Shown here: positions 1 to 9,136 of the stretch, piece after piece
How the letters are laid out: each line of letters opens with the position of its first letter
Numbering within the stretch: position 1 is the first letter of the stretch
Source of the DNA: JAIEPM01 sp964546815
Lineage (GTDB): Bacteria > Cyanobacteriota > Vampirovibrionia > Obscuribacterales > Obscuribacteraceae
Direction of reading: 5' to 3'
DNA: 64,000 nucleotides
NCBI GenBank assembly: GCA_964546815.1
Contig: CAZJLR010000011.1
Location: 62,001 to 126,000 of the forward strand
Translations under genes and position numbers: made by a program
The notes under the pieces: generated by a model
Seen by the model: only the letters and a program-made list of their open reading frames with translations
Databases searched by the model: none
What the model was told of the DNA's origin: nothing

Positions 1-3000
1 GCGCTCTTCCACCCACACTTTGCCGCCAGGCTCATTCAGTGAATAATGCACAGTTAAGGTTCCAACCTGCATTTTCCCAAACTGAGTCAGCAGCTCGCCC
101 TCCGTTACCTGCTTTTGATCAATCGGTCTGTCTGAATCAGCGTTGTGCCTGATAAGTATTCGATTACTATCGGTTTCATCTAGAGCAACAACGATTTTCT
201 CATTGCCGTTTACATGTACTTTGTCGCCTGGTAGAAACTGATGGCTATCAAGCTCCGGTGATACATTTGGCATCTCTTCAGGAACATGGCCTGTTAATAG
301 CAACTGCGGTAGGCTCTGCGTTTTATTGAATCTTCTGTCTGCCATATGCACCATTTGATGGCTCAAAGCAGTCATAAAAGGAGCGCTTACAACTGCAATG
401 GCTCCACTCTGGTTCATTTGGTCTGCAACTTTCGCATAGTCGATGTTATCGCTAAGTTCTTGCATGCTCAATTGACTGGGTTCCTTTCCAAGGTCTTTTG
501 CAATGCGCATTTTTTCGCATTCTATCGCCTGAGTAAGAGCTGCGCTGCTGGCATTGGAATAGGCCATACCCATATCACTTAACGCAGCGTTAGCGAAGCT
601 TTTTGAAGAAAGCCCAAAGCATCCGGTTGCTCGGCTTACACTATAACGTCCCAGCTCACCAGCTAAGAAGAATGCAGTGCTTAAAGCGAGTGTTTTGGCA
701 GTGAGCGCCTCAGCCCCAGGCTCGCGGAGAGCTGCGGACTTAGCAAAAGCATAGCTTTGTACTCCAGCTGAAGCAAGCTTATAAGCGCCAAATACCGCAG
801 CGATCTCTACGGTACTTCGCCCTGATTGCACCATTCTGCCAAGAGCACAGTTTAAGATTGCCTGTTGCTCTAAAGATCTTGCAGCCTGCGCAGTGTTTAA
901 TGCTGTTCGCATGTTATTCAATTGGTTGAATTGTCCAAACATTCTGGCACCGACAGAAGCAGAAGCCATCGCGGCTCCCTCCCACATGCCCGCCTTAAAA
1001 TTGTTGAAGTCATTGCTATTATTAGACATTCGCCCGAACATCGAGATGCTGCCACCTGCAAGCGTAGAAGCACCTATTTCTGCGGCATACCCGCTATAAA
1101 CACCAATTTTCCCTGCACTTACAGCAGCATTCAAAGATGCACCGATACCGGCAGTAGCCACAGTGATCGCAGTCATCACTATTGCGTCATTAGCAATTTT
1201 TTGAGACTGCTTAGCCTCGACAGATAATTCGCTAGAGCTTGCAGCAGTTGCACCGATACCATGCATCAGTAGTTGTGTCGATTTAGTGTAGTTATCGAGC
1301 CTGAAATTGCTAACAATTGAAGGATCAAATCCTTTGTTGAACAGTTCAGAACTAGATTTTTCCAAGGCATTGGTTTGCAAACTAACATCATGAGAGAAGC
1401 CTCTCAGCATTTCCTGGCGGTGCCCAATAATCGGGTCAGTTATCCAACCAGTAGCCCATGTTTTGTTGTCTACATAGTCCTTCAATGAATTGTCAGCTAA
1501 AGCTTTCGCTTGTTTTGCCTCTCGGAAAAGGTCTTGGACATCGACCAATCCACCATCACTAAATCCAATGCAATCAGTGTGCCGAGGGGCTCCTAAGCCG
1601 ATTAGTTGATGCTTTTCAGATGAACCTATTGAGAATTCCATTAATACCCTGGCTTGCTGAGACAAATCAACCGGATTTTGTCCGTTAAGCATCATTCCGT
1701 AACCAGGCAGCAACGCACCACAGGGCTCACTTTCTTCTGTGCAATTCCCAGCATTTGAGCAAGTCCTATAAAGTCTTCCATCTTTGATAACAAAAACATC
1801 TGCATTAACGCGCAACCGTCCGTTGATTTCAGTTACGTTGCTGCTGGAAATGCGTGGAATTTCGAGTTTTGCCGGTGCTACGAGATCACTGATAGCTTCC
1901 GATTTAGTATCACTTGCTTGCTTGTTTATTTCTGCGTTTTGCGCCGCAGGAGGATTTAAGGACTCGGTAATTGCGATTAAGCTGTTAAGCTTGCTTGGAT
2001 CAATCTCACCGGTCTGCAATATTTTTTGCAAGCTCGCTTTATTTGCAGCAGAGGAGCCAAGTTCAGATTGATACATTTTCAAGGTAGCATCGCTATTACC
2101 GCTTATCCAGTCGATTGGATGGAAACCTACATTCATAGATTGGATTTTATCATTCACCCGGCTGGCGAGCCGGTCTTGTAGTTCGACAGCACGTCTTGCA
2201 TTGAAGATCTTTCCATTTGAATTGCTTTCATGAAGGCAAATTCCCTGCAAATGACTGCCTTCGACGCCAGCATCACCTAGCGTCTTCAAGTCAAAGACAA
2301 GACCGTTTATTGCATCAAAAGGAATTCGTTGTTTCGAAAGAGAATTTATGATTTCTCCATTAGATAGCATCCCATTTCTATTTTCAGTTGGTGGAATAAT
2401 GGTTCCTAATTGCTCACCAGTATTCTTGTCAATAACAACGCCCATACGAACGTCGTGTGCCACCGGCTTGCCGGATTGATCAGGAACAAAAATTTTGCCG
2501 TTACAGATATTTTGTCTTAACTCAAAACTTCGGTATTTTCCATCTTCCTGTCCTTCGAATTTCCAGCCGGGTCGGAAGCTGTTTAGTGCTTCTGTTGAGC
2601 CATCTTTACTGAGCTTGATCTTTCCAGCCCCATCAATCGTTCCAAGCAAATTGCCAGTGGAATCATAGAGCCTATTTTCCGTTAGAACATAAGTCGACTT
2701 ATTATCTGGACTACTAAGGACACCATTGAATCCTTTTTTTGGTATTGCCTGTATTTGCTGCTGAGCAGCCTGTGACTCGGAATTCTCGGAGATTTCATGT
2801 TGCTGCTGATTATCGGTTGGCGCATTGCCTTTAGTAGCTGCATCGTTCTTCTGCTCATTTTCCTTTCCTTCTTTCTTGTTTTCAGTTTTACCGTCCGCCG
2901 TAGCGTCCGCTTTCACTTCACCCTTTGCGTCCGCAGTACCGTCCGTTTTCCCGGAATCCTTAACGTTTGTAGCTGACGATTGCATGTCATTTGTACTGCC

Positions 3001-3240
3001 ATGATCAATTGCAAGGGATGGCAGCACTATGGTCTCCCCAACCTTTAATTTGTTTTTGTCACGCATATTGTTTGCATGGGCAATTTTGTTTACTTCGTCC
3101 ACAATTTGCCTGGCCGTGGGTTTAGCATCATTGTGCTCTTGGCGAAGAAGCTTTGACGCGATTGCCCACAAAGTATCGCCTTTCTGAGCCTTGTACTCAG
3201 CAAGCTTGCTTTCAACATTTTTGTATTCTGATTCCTTCAT
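1..3240 (-). CDS. Very large LysM-domain protein (C-terminus beyond left edge)
   Basis: An open frame of 1080 codons runs off the left edge with no stop. The ATG at 3240 follows a purine-rich GAGGGATCGAGG stretch, and an in-frame TGA lies five codons upstream, so the start is well bounded. Residues about 14-75 form a LysM domain (KGDTLWAIA near its start, VGETIVLP at its end), a fold that binds peptidoglycan or chitin-type glycans. A Lys/Asp/Thr/Glu-rich linker follows (about 80-145), then beta-type segments with 'STGNLLGTIDG' and 'NTGEQLGTI' phrases. A long Ala/Gly/Ser-rich, partly hydrophobic stretch lies around residues 680-790. I see no signal peptide. The layout recalls large polymorphic-toxin-like proteins with the effector domain at the missing C-terminus, but that part is out of view and the function is unknown. 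The gene diverges from another LysM gene at 3481. Confidence 0.85.
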   Translation of the reverse strand, partial: MKESEYKNVESKLAEYKAQKGDTLWAIASKLLRQEHNDAKPTARQIVDEVNKIAHANNMRDKNKLKVGETIVLPSLAIDHGSTNDMQSSATNVKDSGKTDGTADAKGEVKADATADGKTENKKEGKENEQKNDAATKGNAPTDNQQQHEISENSESQAAQQQIQAIPKKGFNGVLSSPDNKSTYVLTENRLYDSTGNLLGTIDGAGKIKLSKDGSTEALNSFRPGWKFEGQEDGKYRSFELRQNICNGKIFVPDQSGKPVAHDVRMGVVIDKNTGEQLGTIIPPTENRNGMLSNGEIINSLSKQRIPFDAINGLVFDLKTLGDAGVEGSHLQGICLHESNSNGKIFNARRAVELQDRLASRVNDKIQSMNVGFHPIDWISGNSDATLKMYQSELGSSAANKASLQKILQTGEIDPSKLNSLIAITESLNPPAAQNAEINKQASDTKSEAISDLVAPAKLEIPRISSSNVTEINGRLRVNADVFVIKDGRLYRTCSNAGNCTEESEPCGALLPGYGMMLNGQNPVDLSQQARVLMEFSIGSSEKHQLIGLGAPRHTDCIGFSDGGLVDVQDLFREAKQAKALADNSLKDYVDNKTWATGWITDPIIGHRQEMLRGFSHDVSLQTNALEKSSSELFNKGFDPSIVSNFRLDNYTKSTQLLMHGIGATAASSSELSVEAKQSQKIANDAIVMTAITVATAGIGASLNAAVSAGKIGVYSGYAAEIGASTLAGGSISMFGRMSNNSNDFNNFKAGMWEGAAMASASVGARMFGQFNQLNNMRTALNTAQAARSLEQQAILNCALGRMVQSGRSTVEIAAVFGAYKLASAGVQSYAFAKSAALREPGAEALTAKTLALSTAFFLAGELGRYSVSRATGCFGLSSKSFANAALSDMGMAYSNASSAALTQAIECEKMRIAKDLGKEPSQLSMQELSDNIDYAKVADQMNQSGAIAVVSAPFMTALSHQMVHMADRRFNKTQSLPQLLLTGHVPEEMPNVSPELDSHQFLPGDKVHVNGNEKIVVALDETDSNRILIRHNADSDRPIDQKQVTEGELLTQFGKMQVGTLTVHYSLNEPGGKVWVEER

Positions 3241-3480
3241 AGCCTCGATCCCTCAGCCGATGCGGTCCCCTTCTCGATGGCTTAAGAGTATCTAAACTGT
3301 ATAACCAGCAAATGGCTAAAAAATGTTCAAAACATGGCAACAGCTCACAACCAGCTTCAACGTTTGGTTTCCGCCATCGAGGAAGTAGATAGTGCATCCA
3401 AAAAAAAAAAATTAATATTGCCATGAATGGCTGATCTTGGGGAATAACAAAAGTATCCCTTCGGAACAAGGCGCGAGAAA
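3241..3480. promoter_or_regulatory. Divergent promoter region between two LysM genes
   Basis: This 240-base gap separates two divergent LysM genes and must hold promoters for both. A run of 12 A residues (3400-3411) is followed by a TAATAT hexamer at 3413-3418, which could serve as an UP-like tract and a -10 element for the rightward gene. I cannot assign a convincing -35 box. Confidence 0.3.
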
Positions 3481-4005
3481 GTGAACGAACAAGATGATCC
3501 AAGCGAAAATTTGGTGCAATCTGAGGTGTTTCAATCCACAGCAGATTTCATTCGAATGCAACGTGAAAAGGTTCATTCAGAACGCAAAGCAGCATCATTT
3601 GTAATCGTCGGACCTGATGGAAGCAACGCAATAATTAGAGATGCGGCTAATGCACCTGCGAAAGAAACAAAAGTAAAGCCGGAAAATATTGATAGAGACT
3701 CCAAACCTAGAGTCACTTCCTCCGAAAAAAATTCTGGCAACGCTGCCACTGCACCAAATCGGCGAGCAGAACGATGGGGAATGCGCGACTACAAAATAAA
3801 TGACAAAGGTGACGCAATTTATGCCTTCAGAGAAGAGGATACACTTTGGAGTATCGCGCAAGATGTTTTGATGCATGCCTCCGGTGCTCAACGAAAGAGG
3901 CTTTTGCTTAAAGACATCCAGGCTGCAATGAATAAACTTGCGAGAATTAATCGAATTGAAGATCCTCTTTCAATTAAACCTGGACAGGTATTGGTTATTC
4001 GCTAG
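3481..4005 (+). CDS. Small C-terminal LysM-domain protein
   Basis: A 174-residue protein starting with GTG at 3481; AAGG lies about 10 bases upstream. The first 100 residues are polar and low in complexity. Residues about 115-173 are a LysM domain with the 'EEDTLWSIA' opening and 'IKPGQVLVIR' closing typical of the fold. A short 'WGMRDYKIN' lead-in before the LysM recurs as 'WGKRDFEMK' in the neighbour at 4044. No signal peptide or membrane segment is visible. The gene lies 38 bases upstream of another LysM gene on the same strand, so the two are probably co-transcribed. A peptidoglycan-binding adaptor or a cargo-targeting module are both possible; the exact role is unknown. Confidence 0.82.
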   Translation: MNEQDDPSENLVQSEVFQSTADFIRMQREKVHSERKAASFVIVGPDGSNAIIRDAANAPAKETKVKPENIDRDSKPRVTSSEKNSGNAATAPNRRAERWGMRDYKINDKGDAIYAFREEDTLWSIAQDVLMHASGAQRKRLLLKDIQAAMNKLARINRIEDPLSIKPGQVLVIR

Positions 4006-4043
4006 TTTAAGATAGGGTTTCAATTGTCTAAGGTAAAAACGCG

Positions 4044-5915
4044 ATGAACGAGCTTAACCAAGCACACGAAGACATTAGAGACAAACATTCAGCTCGCAAT
4101 GATGGGCAAATGCTCACTGCAGGAAGTTTACTTATGCTGAAAGAGAATTTGCCTGTTCAGCAGCTTAGGGAGCGAATGAAAAAGTACGGAAGAACAGGTT
4201 CTTTCCAGTTGTTTCTTCACAAGACAGAGGCAGAAAAAGAACAAAGTCCAGAACAAGCACAAAAACACAAACATGAAGCAGGCAGCGAAACTTCTAAGAA
4301 GGAAGCAGACGCCACAGTTAGCATCAAGCTTGACAAGGCTGCCTCCGCAAAGCTAGAGCCAGCCAATAATACATCTCCTAATGAAAAACAAAACGAATCG
4401 CAAAGCTCAAAAAGCACGAGCCATGTTGCAACCCCCACAGAACTTGGCGAAATGGTTAAGACCAATTCCGGTAGAGAAAGACTGCACCTAATAATGCAAG
4501 ACTTTCTCGATAATGATAGTAGCAAAGAATCAGTTTTACTGCTAAAACGTCTTTTTCTAGACCTAAGCAAAACTGAGTCTGGCTCTCAGTTCATAAAATC
4601 AGAACTCCCAACAATATTGGAAACAAATCATGGTGCGGAGTTATTAAAGAATTCATTACCAGAGTTTCTTACTATTAACGGCGGAAAGAAAGTCCTTGAG
4701 TCATTGGTGCAGGAATTAATTGAAACAGACAAAGGAAGGGAAATCTTCAAGCAATTATTTCCACTTCTGTTCAAAACTGAAAACAACATTCCGAACACAA
4801 TTAACGATGCAGTAATATCTCCAACCAAAAGCGTTGCTGCTGAAAAGAATGAAGAACCGGCAGCAAAAACGACCTCAAAGCCAACAGACAATCCTGAAAC
4901 AAGAGAAAAACCTTTCGAACAAAAGCAAGTGGAGACAAAACGCCATGTTTCAGATCAGTCGAAGCCCCAGTCGGAAACAAAAGCAGAGCAAGGCAACGAA
5001 AAAACAGAAAAATGGGGCAAGCGCGATTTCGAGATGAAAAATGATGAAAGCGCAGACTACAAAATACAGAGAGGCGACACACTCTGGAGTATCGCGCGAG
5101 ATGTGCTAAAACACAAGCACGAAGGAGAAGAAAACTACAAACCCAGCCCACGTGAAATTCGTGATGAGGTAAATAAGATAGCTAAGGAAAACAATATCGC
5201 CAATCCAGACAAAATATTAGCTGGAGATTCCTTGCATATCGCAAAAGATGGACGAGAATCTGTTGATACCGCAACACACAATGAAAACAGAGAATCTAGA
5301 GCATTACACAAAAACAGAACACATTTGTCGTCAGAACATTTACATGATGCCCAACGTGAAAAACAATCGTACTCTAAGGACGACAAAACAAATCAAGTAC
5401 CTGAAAAACAAGACGAGGAAACGGAAAGTGTTGGTCCTTCGCTCGGGGCCCACGATATCCTGACGGAACCTCGGTCGACACAGTCAACGCCAGATAAAGA
5501 ATATCACCCATTTGCACCCCCAGGCTTTGGCGGATTTCGGGAAAACAACGAAGAACTGATGGACGCCAAACGGTCACTAGTGGAATCAAAACATCTCGGC
5601 AGCAAAGATGCCGGACTTGACATACAGAAATATGAGGGGACATACAAAGACTCTGGTTTTAGTGCAGAAGAGCATGTAGATGTGAGAGGTCATGTTATCT
5701 TCCGAAAAGTAGACTATGCTGGTGATAATGTTGCTATTACTCTAAAGGGAGCTACAGGAAACAATATCCGTCTTGAGCACGTTAAATCAGTCACCGTCAC
5801 CTATAACGCTGCCACCAAAAGATATGATTCTGTACTTTGCACAAAAGACGGAAACAAATATCATTTTGAGACGAAACAAAATGGCGAAATGGTAAAATTC
5901 GAAACGAAGAATTAG
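4044..5915 (+). CDS. LysM protein with helical tandem repeats and C-terminal beta domain
   Basis: A 623-residue protein; ATG follows TAAGGTAAAAACGCG. In order: a charged N-terminus; residues about 132-245 with five or six imperfect 21-22-residue amphipathic repeats of pattern T-x2-G-x3-L-x3-L-x3-L; a long Lys/Glu/Thr/Ser-rich linker; a LysM at about 337-400 ('RGDTLWSIARDVL' then 'ILAGDSLHIA'); a second polar linker; and a C-terminal beta-rich domain from about 530 ('YEGTYKDSGFSAEE', ending in 'FETKN'). There is no signal peptide. It is probably the second gene of an operon with 3481. Its stop overlaps the stop of the convergent kinase-like gene by four bases (TTAG). The repeat block and C-terminal domain are not recognised. 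Binding to peptidoglycan through the LysM is the only inferred activity. Confidence 0.85.
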   Translation: MNELNQAHEDIRDKHSARNDGQMLTAGSLLMLKENLPVQQLRERMKKYGRTGSFQLFLHKTEAEKEQSPEQAQKHKHEAGSETSKKEADATVSIKLDKAASAKLEPANNTSPNEKQNESQSSKSTSHVATPTELGEMVKTNSGRERLHLIMQDFLDNDSSKESVLLLKRLFLDLSKTESGSQFIKSELPTILETNHGAELLKNSLPEFLTINGGKKVLESLVQELIETDKGREIFKQLFPLLFKTENNIPNTINDAVISPTKSVAAEKNEEPAAKTTSKPTDNPETREKPFEQKQVETKRHVSDQSKPQSETKAEQGNEKTEKWGKRDFEMKNDESADYKIQRGDTLWSIARDVLKHKHEGEENYKPSPREIRDEVNKIAKENNIANPDKILAGDSLHIAKDGRESVDTATHNENRESRALHKNRTHLSSEHLHDAQREKQSYSKDDKTNQVPEKQDEETESVGPSLGAHDILTEPRSTQSTPDKEYHPFAPPGFGGFRENNEELMDAKRSLVESKHLGSKDAGLDIQKYEGTYKDSGFSAEEHVDVRGHVIFRKVDYAGDNVAITLKGATGNNIRLEHVKSVTVTYNAATKRYDSVLCTKDGNKYHFETKQNGEMVKFETKN

Positions 5916-6898
5916 TTGACAGACAAGAAGTCCAACGCATCAGCTGTATCTGCAAGAGTCCAATTGGAAGTTAATCCCAATTCGTTATCGAGCCAAGATT
6001 CCGGCACCATATCTATCATGGCATTTCCCGAAGGGTCTTCACTGCGCCAAATACCCAGAGTACGCAAAATTAGATCCTCAATTTCCACGCCAATGTCTGC
6101 TGTTGTTTGCGTCGGATTCAATAGATCTGAAATTGTCGTAGCGTAGCGATTTGCACCACGCAGACGAGCCTGATTCAAAAGACCCAAAACTCTCCTGGAA
6201 ATTCGCACCGGATTTTTGAACGTATGCAGAGCTTTTGGCTTCATTGGATGCACCCTACAAAAGAAAAAGTAAAGTAAGATACCTATCGCGAAAATGTCAT
6301 GACGTGGATCAAGAAAAGGATAATATTCAGGATTAGTCACTAGTCGGGATATTGCATCTTCATTATTCTCGTCAAACTCAACAAACGGTAAGCCGATATC
6401 ACATAGCAAAACGTTTTTTTCATTTACAAGAATGCTGCCTGGATGCAAGTTGCCGTGAAATAACCCAGCCATTCGCAGGTCATGCACAGCTAAACAAACA
6501 TCAGCAAGCACGCGGAGGCTAACTAAACGTCCAGATGACATTCGGCTTGCAAGAGTTTCGCCGCCAAAGTGTTCAAACAATGTAAAATTCAGCCCTTCCC
6601 ATCTGCCACTTTCGCGTACAATTGGCAAGCACAATTCCATCTCTTTAAGATCATTGAGAGCCACAAATTCTCTACGCAGAATCTCATTAGGAGATATTTC
6701 CCACGCGCGTGCAAAACCGGGTTCAATAGACAGAGCTGCTAAAGTTTCACAATTTTTCCAAGCTTGCTTGGCAATTTTTATTATAAAAGGTCGGCCCGTT
6801 TGCTGGCTGACGCATTCATAAGTGCTTGCAACAGCATTTGTGCTGATGGTTCTCAGCAATAAATAGCCTCCAATGTTCTGCCCAATTTGCGGGTTCAT
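5912..6898 (-). CDS. Pseudokinase of the Ser/Thr kinase fold
   Basis: A 328-residue protein with a recognisable protein-kinase outline but degraded catalytic motifs. A 'FIIKIAK' segment gives a possible ATP-contacting lysine. The catalytic-loop position reads HGNLHPGSI instead of HRDLKPxN, so the catalytic Asp, Lys and Asn are all replaced. The metal-binding motif reads CDIGLP instead of DFGLA, and the N-terminal glycine loop (IGGYLLLRTI) is not canonical. 'DPRHDIFAIGILLY' matches the kinase C-lobe 'D-x-x-SLG-x-x-LY' region. From family knowledge these changes predict little or no phosphotransfer, so a binding or allosteric scaffold role is more likely. It is the second gene of a two-gene operon with 6900, one base apart. 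It may work with the active kinase at 9137; that is inference. Confidence 0.8.
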   Translation of the reverse strand: MNPQIGQNIGGYLLLRTISTNAVASTYECVSQQTGRPFIIKIAKQAWKNCETLAALSIEPGFARAWEISPNEILRREFVALNDLKEMELCLPIVRESGRWEGLNFTLFEHFGGETLASRMSSGRLVSLRVLADVCLAVHDLRMAGLFHGNLHPGSILVNEKNVLLCDIGLPFVEFDENNEDAISRLVTNPEYYPFLDPRHDIFAIGILLYFFFCRVHPMKPKALHTFKNPVRISRRVLGLLNQARLRGANRYATTISDLLNPTQTTADIGVEIEDLILRTLGIWRSEDPSGNAMIDMVPESWLDNELGLTSNWTLADTADALDFLSVN

Positions 6899-6899
6899 T

Positions 6900-7394
6900 T
6901 CAGATCTCCAAGCCCGGACTAAGCTCTTCGCCTACACCCGGAAGCCCTCTAACGAGTTGCCCGAAAACCCGTCTAGCAGGTCTTAATCCTTTTTCGAGAT
7001 TATCTGGACGTAATTGCGTTACGACTTGCTCTACCGTGTGGATTTCCCAACTTGCGCTTGAGAGCATATTGCTTAATTCATAGAAAGCATCCAGAACCAA
7101 GGGAAGAGCAGCTGGAAAAGTGAATGGTGCAACAGACACAGCTGCGTTGTAGAGCAAGTTTGGTAGTGGCAAGAATTGTCCGTTTGCAATAGTCCCATCG
7201 TAAATAACACCGTTTTCAATTAAAAGATCGCGCCAATGATCTACGTGCTGTTGCAACAGAGATAACTCTTGCATCGAGAATGGGATATCTCGAAAACATT
7301 GAACAGTTACAATTATTGGTGCAGGTTTCTTGAAATCTAGAGCCTGACTAAGCGCAGAAATAAGGTAGGAATCTGGTTCTTTGAGACTGCCCAC
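6900..7394 (-). CDS. Uncharacterised protein, operon partner of the pseudokinase
   Basis: A 164-residue protein starting with GTG (7394-7392) behind a TGAGGA ribosome-binding site five bases away. The stop is one base from the pseudokinase ATG, so the two are almost certainly translated from one message. No motif is recognised. The middle (about residues 80-105) is hydrophobic with Pro ('APFTFPAALPLVLDAFYEL') and could be a membrane-apposed helix. The C-terminus is basic then Gly/Pro-rich. No signal peptide. Function unknown. Confidence 0.7.
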   Translation of the reverse strand: MGSLKEPDSYLISALSQALDFKKPAPIIVTVQCFRDIPFSMQELSLLQQHVDHWRDLLIENGVIYDGTIANGQFLPLPNLLYNAAVSVAPFTFPAALPLVLDAFYELSNMLSSASWEIHTVEQVVTQLRPDNLEKGLRPARRVFGQLVRGLPGVGEELSPGLEI

Positions 7395-7471
7395 ACTAAG
7401 TCCTCAACAATTTTAGGATTTGCCCAATGTTTTCATACCAGAATTATCATGTACTCAATCTACGAAATTTA

Positions 7472-8974
7472 TTACGCTTCTTGAGGCTCCTTCCACTTTC
7501 TCAATTTTTCGCGCAAGTCAGACTGGCTTAAAGCCTGCTTTGAAGATCCGCCCGTCGACTTTTCTTGGGTTGATTCGGGCAACTTGAAAATGTGCAGCTT
7601 TTGATGTTTTTCTGCAGGATTATCTTCATCATTCCAGCAATCCAAAAATTCTACATTTCCATCAGGCTGGATTTTGATATAGCCTCCATCTGATAGCGAG
7701 AACTGCTTCGTTCCGCCGACCACAACACCTTGCACCTCAGTACCGGTTGTGTCACGCACCGTTATTTCACGATTCTTGCCAATGATTATTTCAGCACTTC
7801 CGGGCGGATTAGAGACCTCTACTTGTCCATGCGAATTAACTGTGGCTTTCAAATTGCCGCCCGTCCGCACTTGAATAGAGCTAGAACCGTCTTTTCCGGG
7901 AATAATGCAAAGCCCACCTTCGTAAAGCAATTCGTTATCCACGTCGATGCGATCGTTCTCTGCTTTTACCGTAATTACTTTTCCCGAATCATTCAATTCC
8001 ACCTTTGTACCATCAGCTTTAACGGTGTCACCATCAATCGTGATATTCAGACTACCGTCATTGCTTTCAAGTGAAAACCCATCTGGCGTGGCAACCGATA
8101 TTTCAGTATTGTCCTTTGATAATTGAAAACTCACGGTGTTTCCGTTTGCATCGTTGAATTCCCAAGTGCCATCGGAAGTTCGTGTTATGGGGAAGGATGT
8201 ATCAAACTGCTCATAGTTTTCAGAATCCCTTTCACTTAGATATGAGTGAGTCAGCTTAAAGTTCCCAGTACCATCCTTCAAATTCAACTCGAACTCTGAC
8301 TCAGCCTTAAAACCCATGCTAGAGGGCGGAAACTTCACTTTCATCGTGTCGCCTGAAAGCGTTACTTCCACTCCTGATGGGGAAACTTTTGTCTCAGTTC
8401 CATCTGCATTTACTCTAACAAGGATGTCACTTGCATTGTTATTTTCAATAGGAGGATTCACTAACCCTCTGCGAGCCTCAGCAGATAATACTCCCCTCGC
8501 GTCGAGCAGATAATTTGACACTATTTTTTCAATCATCCCCAAGTCTTCAGGGCTTAATTTCCGTCCATCGGGCCAGGAACCATCTGTGTAGATTTTCTCC
8601 AAATCAGGCTTACTAATTTTTCCATCATCGACAAAATCAGAATTGCCTGCCGCTAGCAATTGCTCATTTTTTGTAATCCACTCAGAAAGAGTTTTCTTCT
8701 CTTCTTGGCTAAGCCCAACATTGTTGACTGCATCACTTAATAAACAGAAACGAATCTTTCGCTCCTCAGGCGTCTTATCGATCAAAGAATCGGCATTTTC
8801 TGCTTCCGACAGCTTTCCCAAAAGCCAATGAGTATTGCCGGTTTCGTTGATATATCCTCGAATTTCCCTAACACTGGTTTCATTTCGAAGGTCTACAAGA
8901 CCTTCTTTGTTCGAAGCAGATTGCATTTTTTTTTGCTTTTCAGTATTGCCGTCGTGAATGCTAGTATCTTCCAT
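7472..8974 (-). CDS. Beta-rich repeat protein with EF-hand-like loop
   Basis: A 500-residue protein. I place the start at ATG 8974 because AGAGG lies six bases upstream; an ATG at 9028 is in frame but lacks a good site. The N-terminal third is helical, with an EF-hand-like Asp-rich loop ('DFVDDGKISKPDLEKI') that could bind calcium. The remainder is a long series of short beta strands with Asp/Gly/Asn turns (phrases such as 'NADGTETKVSPSG', 'NDSGKVITVK', 'QPDGNVEFLD'). The C-terminus is a charged helix. No signal peptide or membrane segment. It stands divergent to the receiver-kinase fusion and downstream of nothing on its strand. Function unknown; a structural or carrier-type beta-repeat body is a guess. 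Confidence 0.78.
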   Translation of the reverse strand: MEDTSIHDGNTEKQKKMQSASNKEGLVDLRNETSVREIRGYINETGNTHWLLGKLSEAENADSLIDKTPEERKIRFCLLSDAVNNVGLSQEEKKTLSEWITKNEQLLAAGNSDFVDDGKISKPDLEKIYTDGSWPDGRKLSPEDLGMIEKIVSNYLLDARGVLSAEARRGLVNPPIENNNASDILVRVNADGTETKVSPSGVEVTLSGDTMKVKFPPSSMGFKAESEFELNLKDGTGNFKLTHSYLSERDSENYEQFDTSFPITRTSDGTWEFNDANGNTVSFQLSKDNTEISVATPDGFSLESNDGSLNITIDGDTVKADGTKVELNDSGKVITVKAENDRIDVDNELLYEGGLCIIPGKDGSSSIQVRTGGNLKATVNSHGQVEVSNPPGSAEIIIGKNREITVRDTTGTEVQGVVVGGTKQFSLSDGGYIKIQPDGNVEFLDCWNDEDNPAEKHQKLHIFKLPESTQEKSTGGSSKQALSQSDLREKLRKWKEPQEA

Positions 8975-9136
8975 GAAAACCTCTGTTCCAGAATCGAAAG
9001 CTAAGTTCCGGGAATTGTTTAGACACATGTTATACCCAAGATTTATGACCTTGCGTATTCAATCTACGCTACGATTGGCTGTCTAATGGGAAGAATAATA
9101 CATAAACCATTTTGCGCTTTAGGACATTAACCTTAG

